A DNA stretch of 64,000 nt from Gallibacterium faecale (GTDB lineage: Bacteria; Pseudomonadota; Gammaproteobacteria; Enterobacterales; Pasteurellaceae). A model generated the notes under the pieces. That model was not told the origin of the DNA. It worked only from the letters and a program-made list of their open reading frames with translations, and did no database searches. Where the stretch lies: contig NZ_JAQIBB010000079.1 of the NCBI RefSeq assembly GCF_027920745.1, forward strand, positions 1-64,000. Reading direction: 5' to 3'. Numbering within the stretch: position 1 is the stretch's first letter; each line of letters opens with the position of its first letter. Positions 27,640-34,779 of this stretch are shown here, piece by piece. The translations under genes were made by a program, and so were the position numbers.

Positions 27640-29388
27640 TTAACCATCAAATTGCATTTTATGCAACTGTGCATAAACTTGCCCTTGTTGTAATAGCTGT
27701 TGATGTGTGCCTCGCTCTACAATTTGTCCTTGATCGATAACAATAATTTCATCAGCTTTTTCAATGGTAGATAGACGGTGAGCGATAACAAGTAATGTTT
27801 TGTGTTGCTGTAGCTCTTCTAATGCTCGCTGAATTGCACGCTCTGATTCTGTATCTAATGCAGATGTCGCTTCATCTAAAATTAACACGGACGCATTACG
27901 TAATAATGCACGTGCAATAGCTAAACGTTGACGTTGCCCACCAGATAAAGAAACTCCATTCTCACCTATCATGGTATCTAACCCATGTTCCATTTTTTCA
28001 ATAAATTCCATTGCGTGCGCCGCTTTTGCCGCAGCAATAATCTGCTCACGGCTATATTTTTCAGTAGCGGCATACGCAATATTATTCGCCACCGTATCAT
28101 TGAATAAATGAACTTGTTGCGAAACCACAGCACAATGCTGACGTAAATTGGCTAAGGTATAATCCTTAATATTATGTTCATCTAAATAAATCGCGCCTTG
28201 TTGAATGTCATAAAAACGCGTAATTAAATTGGCAATTGTTGATTTTCCTGATCCAGAACGTCCGACTAATGCAACGGTTTTACCTGCTGGAATTGAAAAA
28301 GAGATATGTGATAGTGCAGGTTCATCTTTCCCTTCATAATAGAAGCTTACATCATCAAACCTAACATTCCCTTTTACTTGTTCAGTAATGTACTGCCCTT
28401 GATCTTCTTCTTTCTTTAAATCAAGAATGGCAAATAAGGTTTGACACGCCGCCATACCACGCTGAAACTGTGCATTAACATTCGTTAATGATTTTAACGG
28501 ACGCAATAAAGCAAACATAGAAGAGAAAACTAAAGTAAAATCGCCAGCAGTGAGTTGTCCCCCCATCATCGTTGGTACAGTAGCAAGATAAAGCACAACC
28601 GCTAAAGCAAAAGACGCTATAATCTGTACGATCGGATCAGAAATTGCGCTCATTGCCATCATTTTAAGGCTTTTTCTACGCATATCATCACTAACTAAAT
28701 TAAAGCGTTCTTCTTCTACTTTTTGGCCGCCAAAGGAAAGCACTACACGATGCCCTTTCAACATTTGTTCCGCACTGGCAGTTAATTCCCCCATTGAGTT
28801 TTGCATATTTTTACTTAAACGGCGGAAATGTTTAGAAACAATACGGATCAAAATCGAAATAACTGGACCAACGACAAATACCACTAAAGATAACTGCCAA
28901 CTGGTATATAACATTAACGCTAATAAAGAAATGACAGTGGCACTTTCTTTAACAATAGTAATTAAGGCATTAGACGAAGAGTTTGCTACCTGTTCTGAAT
29001 CATAAGTAATTCGAGAAAGCAATTTTCCAGCTGCTTGGTGATCGAAGAAACTCACCGGCATATACATTAAATGCTTAAATAGCATTCGCCGCATCACCAT
29101 CACCACATTGCCTGATACCCATGACAAACTATAATCTGAGACGAAACTGGTACATCCACGCAATATGATTAATAGGATGACAATAATAGGTAGCCATTTG
29201 AGAAAAGTCAGATCTGCCTTGCCAAAGCCTTCATCTAATAATGGTTTTAATAAATAAATTAATCCAGCTTCAGTTAAGGCATTAAATACTAACGCAATAA
29301 TTGCAACTAAAATCCCTAATTTATATTGCCAAATCATTGGCCATAGGCGTTTAAAGGTCTCTTTCGTAGAGTAGTCTTTATCATTCAT
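27640..29388 (-). CDS. msbA: MsbA: lipid A export ABC transporter
   Basis: Half-transporter that flips core-lipid A across the inner membrane as a homodimer. It has 582 residues (as in E. coli). Six membrane helices occupy about 1-320. The ATPase domain carries Walker A GRSGSGKST, the signature LSGGQRQR, Walker B LILDEATSALD and the switch AHRLST. Confidence 0.97.
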   Translation of the reverse strand: MNDKDYSTKETFKRLWPMIWQYKLGILVAIIALVFNALTEAGLIYLLKPLLDEGFGKADLTFLKWLPIIVILLIILRGCTSFVSDYSLSWVSGNVVMVMRRMLFKHLMYMPVSFFDHQAAGKLLSRITYDSEQVANSSSNALITIVKESATVISLLALMLYTSWQLSLVVFVVGPVISILIRIVSKHFRRLSKNMQNSMGELTASAEQMLKGHRVVLSFGGQKVEEERFNLVSDDMRRKSLKMMAMSAISDPIVQIIASFALAVVLYLATVPTMMGGQLTAGDFTLVFSSMFALLRPLKSLTNVNAQFQRGMAACQTLFAILDLKKEEDQGQYITEQVKGNVRFDDVSFYYEGKDEPALSHISFSIPAGKTVALVGRSGSGKSTIANLITRFYDIQQGAIYLDEHNIKDYTLANLRQHCAVVSQQVHLFNDTVANNIAYAATEKYSREQIIAAAKAAHAMEFIEKMEHGLDTMIGENGVSLSGGQRQRLAIARALLRNASVLILDEATSALDTESERAIQRALEELQQHKTLLVIAHRLSTIEKADEIIVIDQGQIVERGTHQQLLQQGQVYAQLHKMQFDG

Positions 29389-29425
29389 ACAAAGAATTTT
29401 ATGATATAAAAATAAAATTAAAGCG

Positions 29426-31852
29426 CTATTCTACCTTTAATCTGCTATTTCTCCAACCGCCCACCTCATCCAGCTGGTTAAACCACGCCGTCCTTTGATG
29501 ACGCTCAGTTGTAATGATTAATTCATTATTTCGCATAAAGCATAATCTAATTTGTCCATCCCACCCCGTATTCAAAATTTGCATTTTCTGCATCGCTAAA
29601 CGTTCTAACACCTCTGAATGTGGAAAATGCCAACGATTTCCCAAACCAGAAGAAATTAATGCAATTTTTGCATCAATTTGCTGTAAAAAAGGCTGACTCG
29701 TCGAGGTTTTACTCCCATGATGGGCAATTTGTACGATATCGACCTTTGGCAAAAAAGATAAATAACGCAATTCGCTCTTTCTATCCAAATCCCCTGTTAG
29801 CAATACTTGATACCGCCCATCCTCTATCAACAATACACAAGTATGCTGATTACGAGCTTGGGCGACAATCTGTTCTGGCGCTAGCATCGAAATACGCAAA
29901 GTACGCCATTGCATCTCTTTACCACGCATACAAGGTAACGGTGAACGATTGGCATAAGTTACTTGGGAAGGTGTATAGAGCTCTGCTTTGGGGTAATGCA
30001 TTAATAATTTAGTCGCTCCGCCACTATGATCATTATCATCATGACTCAATATAATTTTCTCTAGTTTAATCCCTTGACGTTGTAAATAAGGCAAGATCTC
30101 TAATTCCGCCATACTTCCACCTTGCCAACTTGCTCCAGTATCATAGAGAACACCTTTATCACCTTGGCGAATCAACACAGATAACCCTTGCCCGACATCT
30201 AACATTTCTAACGACCATCTTGTTTGCCAATGCTGATAATAGTGGTGTCCTAACAACATCAACTGCCAAATTAAGCCCACTATCACGCTTATAATCAGAT
30301 AATGTAACCGTTTTATATCTGGTAGCTGTTCTCGATTAAAACTGATTATTTGAGGCTGTAATTGAGCTAATAAGGTGCTATTTTTGTTTAAGTGCTGCTT
30401 CTGATAGTAAACATACCACCCTATAATCAGCACCATACACAGACAAATTAATCTCACCCACAATGATTCTGATAAAGAAAATTCACGCCATGTTGTTTGC
30501 CATGGCATTAACCACTCTAAACTTTTTGTTGCGATTGTTACACACCATTGCCAACTTCCTAAGCCATTGAATGTAATAATTGACAGCAAAATGCAAGGGA
30601 TCAGTAATAAACTAAATAGCGGTACAATCCATAAGTTAATTAATACATTTTGTAGATTGATACCATGAAAAAATAACAAGGTAATTGGCGTAAATAGTAA
30701 GCTTAAGCCAATTTGGATATGCAACAAACCCAACAGATAATAAGGTACCTTTCCTAATTGTGATAATGGTTTTCCTCGCCACTGCCATACGGATAAAGGC
30801 AGTAATTCATTCCATACTAATAAACAGAAAACAGCTGATGCCGATAACCAAAAGCTATCACTTAATAAAATAATGGGATCAAACATAATAAAAAGGGCAA
30901 GGCAACGAAGATAGAGTTGCCACCAAGTAAGATGACATCGCCGAAAACGTAATAACAATAATAAAATTAATCCAATAGCAGCTCGCGTTGTTGGAATAGA
31001 GAAATCAGCTAAATAGCTATAAAAGATCGCCAGTGCACCACCACATAATAGTGGTAAGATTGGGGTAATCTTGCGAGTAGGTAAAAGATATTGAATCCCT
31101 CGTCCCACTAACAACCCAAAGAAAAATACTAGACCAATATGTAATCCTGAAATAGCAATTAAATGCGCAGTTCCGGTTTGTTGAAAAAGTCTTAATTGTT
31201 CTTGTGTTAAATGGTATTTTTCAGCAAAACCTAATGCCAATAATAATCCTGTACTAGGGTGATCCTTTAATTGCCGTTCTGCAAAACGCAGTAAATGTTG
31301 GCGTAAATTAGGTTGATCGGACAATAATCTTGCTTGCTTAACATTAGCCGTTCCCACAATTCGGTTGGCATAAAACCATTTTTGCCGTTGGAATCCACCT
31401 TGATTTAATCTTGAAGTAAACGGTTTTAACTTAATTTCTCCTCGCCAAATTTGCCCTGATTGTAGCGGTTGTTTTGGTAGCCAAGTAAGATAAAAACGAT
31501 ACTGCTCCGCAGCTTCTGTCGTTTGTAATAATGCGATTGCAGTTTGGTAATCGCCTTGATGAAGTACTTTTTCAATTTTGATGATAACTGGTTTTGTATT
31601 CGCAAAATAAACTGGTACTTGCTGAGTTTGTATCACTAGTCCTTTTATATTGATAACACTCCATACGCCTGAAATCACTATCGCCACGACTATCAATGCC
31701 AATTGTTTTTTCTTTTTCCACCAACATACAAGGGTACAAACAGACAGCACTATTATTAATCCTAACTGCCAATCAGAAGCTTGTAACCAAGTTAAAGGGA
31801 GATACATAATTGATAGGCAAACGACAATCAAAACTAAACAAATCCGCTCCAT
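29426..31852 (-). CDS. comEC: ComEC/Rec2: DNA-uptake channel of the inner membrane
   Basis: Carries single-stranded DNA into the cytoplasm during transformation. It has 808 residues: N-terminal helices and soluble DUF4131-like domain, the central multi-helix Competence domain (GTAHLIAISGLHIGL marks it, about residues 230-500), and a C-terminal metallo-beta-lactamase-like domain (SHDDNDHSGG and VQIAHHGSKTS metal ligands, about 535-800). All three domains are intact. It heads the msbA-lpxK-ycaR-kdsB unit as in E. coli. A competence-type CRP site lies upstream (31945). Confidence 0.93.
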   Translation of the reverse strand: MERICLVLIVVCLSIMYLPLTWLQASDWQLGLIIVLSVCTLVCWWKKKKQLALIVVAIVISGVWSVINIKGLVIQTQQVPVYFANTKPVIIKIEKVLHQGDYQTAIALLQTTEAAEQYRFYLTWLPKQPLQSGQIWRGEIKLKPFTSRLNQGGFQRQKWFYANRIVGTANVKQARLLSDQPNLRQHLLRFAERQLKDHPSTGLLLALGFAEKYHLTQEQLRLFQQTGTAHLIAISGLHIGLVFFFGLLVGRGIQYLLPTRKITPILPLLCGGALAIFYSYLADFSIPTTRAAIGLILLLLLRFRRCHLTWWQLYLRCLALFIMFDPIILLSDSFWLSASAVFCLLVWNELLPLSVWQWRGKPLSQLGKVPYYLLGLLHIQIGLSLLFTPITLLFFHGINLQNVLINLWIVPLFSLLLIPCILLSIITFNGLGSWQWCVTIATKSLEWLMPWQTTWREFSLSESLWVRLICLCMVLIIGWYVYYQKQHLNKNSTLLAQLQPQIISFNREQLPDIKRLHYLIISVIVGLIWQLMLLGHHYYQHWQTRWSLEMLDVGQGLSVLIRQGDKGVLYDTGASWQGGSMAELEILPYLQRQGIKLEKIILSHDDNDHSGGATKLLMHYPKAELYTPSQVTYANRSPLPCMRGKEMQWRTLRISMLAPEQIVAQARNQHTCVLLIEDGRYQVLLTGDLDRKSELRYLSFLPKVDIVQIAHHGSKTSTSQPFLQQIDAKIALISSGLGNRWHFPHSEVLERLAMQKMQILNTGWDGQIRLCFMRNNELIITTERHQRTAWFNQLDEVGGWRNSRLKVE

Positions 31853-31944
31853 ATTTTTACAATGAAATTATTTTTAGATTCATAATTCTTTAAGTAAACA
31901 CTTTAATCTTCTTTTATCTTATTGAACAAAAACCAAACAGCAAA

Positions 31945-31966
31945 AATGTGAACTCTCTCGAGAATT
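31945..31966 (-). promoter_or_regulatory. Candidate CRP/Sxy-dependent (CRP-S) site upstream of comEC
   Basis: On the minus strand the half-sites are CTCGA and TCACA with a 6-base spacer, flanked by AATT and TTT; the second half is a perfect CRP half-site. The weak half keeps CGA, as in CRP-S sites (TGCGA). A possible -10, TTCAAT, lies at 31926-31921, exactly the class II distance from the site centre. comEC is a known member of the competence regulon in Pasteurellaceae. Confidence 0.5.
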
Positions 31967-31996
31967 TACAAAAAACCGCTTTTTTCACTCTAATTT

Positions 31997-32012
31997 CTGT
32001 ATAAATAAACAG
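31997..32012. promoter_or_regulatory. LexA-box-like palindrome between comEC and dksA
   Basis: CTGT-ATAAATAA-ACAG matches the gamma-proteobacterial LexA box CTGT-N8-ACAG with an A/T spacer. It ends 18 bases before the candidate dksA -35 and about 145 bases from comEC. By chance an 8-base palindrome like this is expected roughly once per window, so the call rests on its position. The remaining part of the 359-bp gap (31853-32211) holds the two promoters and a dksA leader of about 145 bases. Confidence 0.4.
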
Positions 32013-32030
32013 CAATCTCACAAATTTCGT

Positions 32031-32059
32031 TTGCTAAAAATTAGAAGTTCTGCTATTTA
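32031..32059 (+). promoter_or_regulatory. Candidate dksA promoter
   Basis: TTGCTA (32031-32036), a 17-base spacer ending TGC, and TATTTA (32054-32059), that is, an extended -10. The leader would be about 145 bases and includes a short TTGGA/TCCAA stem near 32071. Confidence 0.5.
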
Positions 32060-32211
32060 TATGCGGCTTTTTGGAAGACCCCTCCAAGCAGTATAAAAAT
32101 TGGCGGAAATTTGTATTTAACAACCTCCTAAATATTGATGCATTACTCGCTCATAATGGAGTTCCGACAGTTGCTTGTATTATCAATTTTGGTGTCTAGG
32201 AGAGATTAAAC

Positions 32212-32661
32212 ATGACAGCAAACACGCCAAAATCATCACTAAGTATTTTAGCTCTTGCCGATGTAGAACCTTATCAAGAGAAAGTTGGTGAAGAATATAT
32301 GAATGAAGCTCAACTGCTTCATTTTAAAAAGATTTTAACTGCATGGCATGCTCAAATTGTTGGTGAAGCAGATCGTACCGTTACGCATATGCGTGATGAA
32401 GCATCAAATTTCCCAGATCCATCTGATCGTGCAACCCAAGAAGAAGAATTTAGTTTAGAATTACGTAACCGTGATCGCGAGCGTAAGTTATTGAAAAAAA
32501 TTGAACGCACCATTAAAAAGATTGAATCAGAAGATTTTGGTTATTGCGAATCTTGTGGTGTAGAAATCGGGATCAGACGTTTAGAAGCAAGACCAACAGC
32601 AGATCTCTGCATTGATTGTAAAACACTTGCAGAAATTCGTGAAAAACAGATCGGTGGTTAA
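32212..32661 (+). CDS. dksA: DksA: RNA polymerase-binding stringent response factor
   Basis: Works with ppGpp in the RNA polymerase secondary channel to repress stable RNA and activate amino-acid promoters. It has 149 residues. The coiled coil carries the tip motif DPSDRA (D69, D72, A74), and the zinc finger has C112, C115, C133 and C136. The C-terminal 35 residues are almost identical to E. coli. TAGGAGAG precedes the ATG. The tRNA promoter at 311 and the his operon in this window are typical targets. Confidence 0.97.
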   Translation: MTANTPKSSLSILALADVEPYQEKVGEEYMNEAQLLHFKKILTAWHAQIVGEADRTVTHMRDEASNFPDPSDRATQEEEFSLELRNRDRERKLLKKIERTIKKIESEDFGYCESCGVEIGIRRLEARPTADLCIDCKTLAEIREKQIGG

Positions 32662-32709
32662 TTTTTTACCATCGTTTAACTCAATGTATTGTAACGAAAA
32701 ATTCGCTTT

Positions 32710-32747
32710 CCTCTCCCTAATTTAATTAGGGAGAGGTTCTTATTTTT
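32710..32747 (+). terminator. Terminator of dksA
   Basis: The perfect 12-bp stem CCTCTCCCTAAT/ATTAGGGAGAGG with loop TTA is followed by TTCTTATTTTT. It separates dksA from pcnB; the gluQ gene that lies here in E. coli is absent. Confidence 0.92.
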
Positions 32748-32782
32748 AATAAGAAACAGATAAGTCATAACTGAGGTGAACT

Positions 32783-34273
32783 ATTTTTAATTATATTCGT
32801 AAACTCTTTCATAAAAGTAATACGAAAGAGGAAACTATCCAGCCTGCTAGTCAACCCACAATCGAAACTAGCAAGAAAAAACAAACAGAAAGAAAGAAAA
32901 CATCACAACGCAAAGCATCTTCTGCTGTGCATCGTTCACATATCCTAAAAGCTTCAGATTACGGTATTTATCCTCATCTTATCAGCCGTCAAGCTCTTCA
33001 AGTTATTGAAAAATTACAAAATAATGGTTTTGAAGCCTACGTTGTTGGTGGCTGTTTACGTGATATTTTATTAGAGAAAACCCCTAAAGATTTTGATATT
33101 GCGACCAATGCACGTCCTGAACAAATTCAGAAGATCTTTCAGCGTCAATGCCGGTTAGTTGGGCATCGTTTCCGCTTAGCGCATATTCTGTTTGGTAAAG
33201 AAATCATTGAAGTAGCAACTTTCCGTGCAGCACACGATACCGTGAATAATGATCAATTTGCTAAACAAAGTGCGGAAGGTATGTTATTGCGTGATAACGT
33301 ATATGGTAATTTAGAAGATGATGCTGCACGCCGTGATTTCACAGTGAACGCTTTTTATTACAATCCAAACAAAGATCAGTTATATGATTTCTTTAATGGC
33401 ATTAAAGATTTACGTGCAGGCCGTTTAGTTTTAATTGGTGATCCTGTTCAACGTTATCAAGAAGATCCTGTGCGAATGCTACGTGCAATTCGCTTTATGG
33501 CAAAATTAGAAATGTTTTTAGATAAACGTTGTGAACAACCAATCTATGAACTTGCACCATTACTACAAAATATCCCAGCAGCACGTTTATTCGATGAATC
33601 ATTAAAATTACTACAAACTGGGCAAGGTGAAAAAACCTATCATCTCCTTTATAAATATCAATTATTCCAACAACTTTTCCCTGTATTAACGCCATTTTTC
33701 ACTGAAAACGGCGATTCATTTACTGAAAAGATGTTAATCAAAGCATTACGCTCAACGGATGAACGTATTGCAGACCATTTAAGAATTAATCCTGCCTTTT
33801 TATTTGCAGCATTCTTTTGGTATCCGTTACGTGAACGAATTGAAATCTTAAAAAATGAAGGTGGTTTGAATAATTTTGATGCTTATTCTTTGGCAAGTAA
33901 TGATTTACTCCATCTCGTCTGCCAACGCGTTGCTATTTTACGTCGTCATACCGCAACTATTCGCGATATTTGGTCATTACAACTGTTATTTACTAAACGC
34001 ACCGGTAAACGTCCACAATTAACCTTGGAACACCAAAAATTCCGTGCTGCTTATGACTTACTTGCTTTACGTGCTGAAATTGAGCATGGTGAAACGATCG
34101 AATTAGCAACATGGTGGTACGAATATCAACAAAGTAATACTTCACAACGTAATGAATTAATCCAAATTCAACAAAAACGACAAGCTGAACATGGTGTGCC
34201 AAATAAACGCAAACCACGTCGTCGTTACCGTAACAATCGCAAGAAAAGACGCTTTAGTGAAAATAAACAATAA
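32783..34273 (+). CDS. pcnB: PcnB: poly(A) polymerase I, probable ATT start
   Basis: Adds poly(A) tails to RNA 3' ends, which speeds decay. The nucleotidyltransferase core has VGGCLRD followed by the catalytic DFDI (D103, D105), then RRDFTVNA and RYQEDPVRMLRA, and a basic C-terminus (KRKPRRRYRNNRKKRR). I place the start at ATT 32783, giving 496 residues: GAGGTG lies 6 bases upstream, the protein then begins (M)FNYIRKLFHK, like E. coli MFTRVANFCRK, and no ATG, GTG or TTG occurs in frame before GTG 32927, which has no Shine-Dalgarno. E. coli pcnB is documented to start at AUU. folK follows by 3 bp. Confidence 0.9.
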   Translation: MFNYIRKLFHKSNTKEETIQPASQPTIETSKKKQTERKKTSQRKASSAVHRSHILKASDYGIYPHLISRQALQVIEKLQNNGFEAYVVGGCLRDILLEKTPKDFDIATNARPEQIQKIFQRQCRLVGHRFRLAHILFGKEIIEVATFRAAHDTVNNDQFAKQSAEGMLLRDNVYGNLEDDAARRDFTVNAFYYNPNKDQLYDFFNGIKDLRAGRLVLIGDPVQRYQEDPVRMLRAIRFMAKLEMFLDKRCEQPIYELAPLLQNIPAARLFDESLKLLQTGQGEKTYHLLYKYQLFQQLFPVLTPFFTENGDSFTEKMLIKALRSTDERIADHLRINPAFLFAAFFWYPLRERIEILKNEGGLNNFDAYSLASNDLLHLVCQRVAILRRHTATIRDIWSLQLLFTKRTGKRPQLTLEHQKFRAAYDLLALRAEIEHGETIELATWWYEYQQSNTSQRNELIQIQQKRQAEHGVPNKRKPRRRYRNNRKKRRFSENKQ

Positions 34274-34276
34274 CTG

Positions 34277-34777
34277 ATGAATAATGTTTACATTGCTTTA
34301 GGCAGTAATCTCAATCAACCTATTTTACAACTGACTACTGCCTTAGATTATTTACAACAGCAGCCCGCTATTCAACTTATTGCGGTCAGCCCGCTCTATT
34401 CTAGTAAACCGCTTGGTCCACAAGATCAGCCTGATTATGTAAATGCAGTTGCGCAAATACAGACCTCCCTTGAGCCGCTTGCGCTGCTTGACCTATTACA
34501 ATCAGTTGAACAACAACAAGGGCGAATACGTTTACGCCGTTGGGGTGAACGCACACTCGATCTTGATATTTTGTTATTCAATCAGGAAATTATTGATACG
34601 GAACGTTTAACCGTACCGCATAAAGAGATGAAAAATCGGGAATTCGTCCTAATCCCGTTATTTGATATTGCACCACAACTGATACTGCCTGATGGTGAAT
34701 CACTTGCCACCGCAGTAATGCCTTTTCGTCAGCATACGATGCAGAGAGTGGCACAATATCCACTCTCTCCTAAATAA
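34277..34777 (+). CDS. folK: FolK: 6-hydroxymethyl-7,8-dihydropterin pyrophosphokinase
   Basis: Transfers pyrophosphate from ATP to the pterin, a step in folate synthesis. It has 166 residues (E. coli 159). IALGSNL at the start and the signature RWGERTLDLDILL (metal-binding DLD) are present, with VPHKEMKNREFVL_ after it. It is translated just after pcnB, as in E. coli. Its stop lies 2 bp from the glnE stop on the other strand. Confidence 0.95.
   Translation: MNNVYIALGSNLNQPILQLTTALDYLQQQPAIQLIAVSPLYSSKPLGPQDQPDYVNAVAQIQTSLEPLALLDLLQSVEQQQGRIRLRRWGERTLDLDILLFNQEIIDTERLTVPHKEMKNREFVLIPLFDIAPQLILPDGESLATAVMPFRQHTMQRVAQYPLSPK
34743..34768 (+). terminator. Stem-loop inside the folK 3' end
   Basis: AGAGAGTGG (34743-34751) pairs with CCACTCTCT (34760-34768) over 9 bp with an 8-base loop, within the last codons of folK. 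Only CCTAAATAAC follows, so it is at best a weak terminator. It is the only structure seen between the convergent folK and glnE. Confidence 0.35.
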
Positions 34778-34779
34778 CA

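Noticed and set aside
33267..33280. AAGTGCGGA resembling a Haemophilus uptake signal
   Set aside because: It has one mismatch inside pcnB, is isolated, and is within chance expectation.
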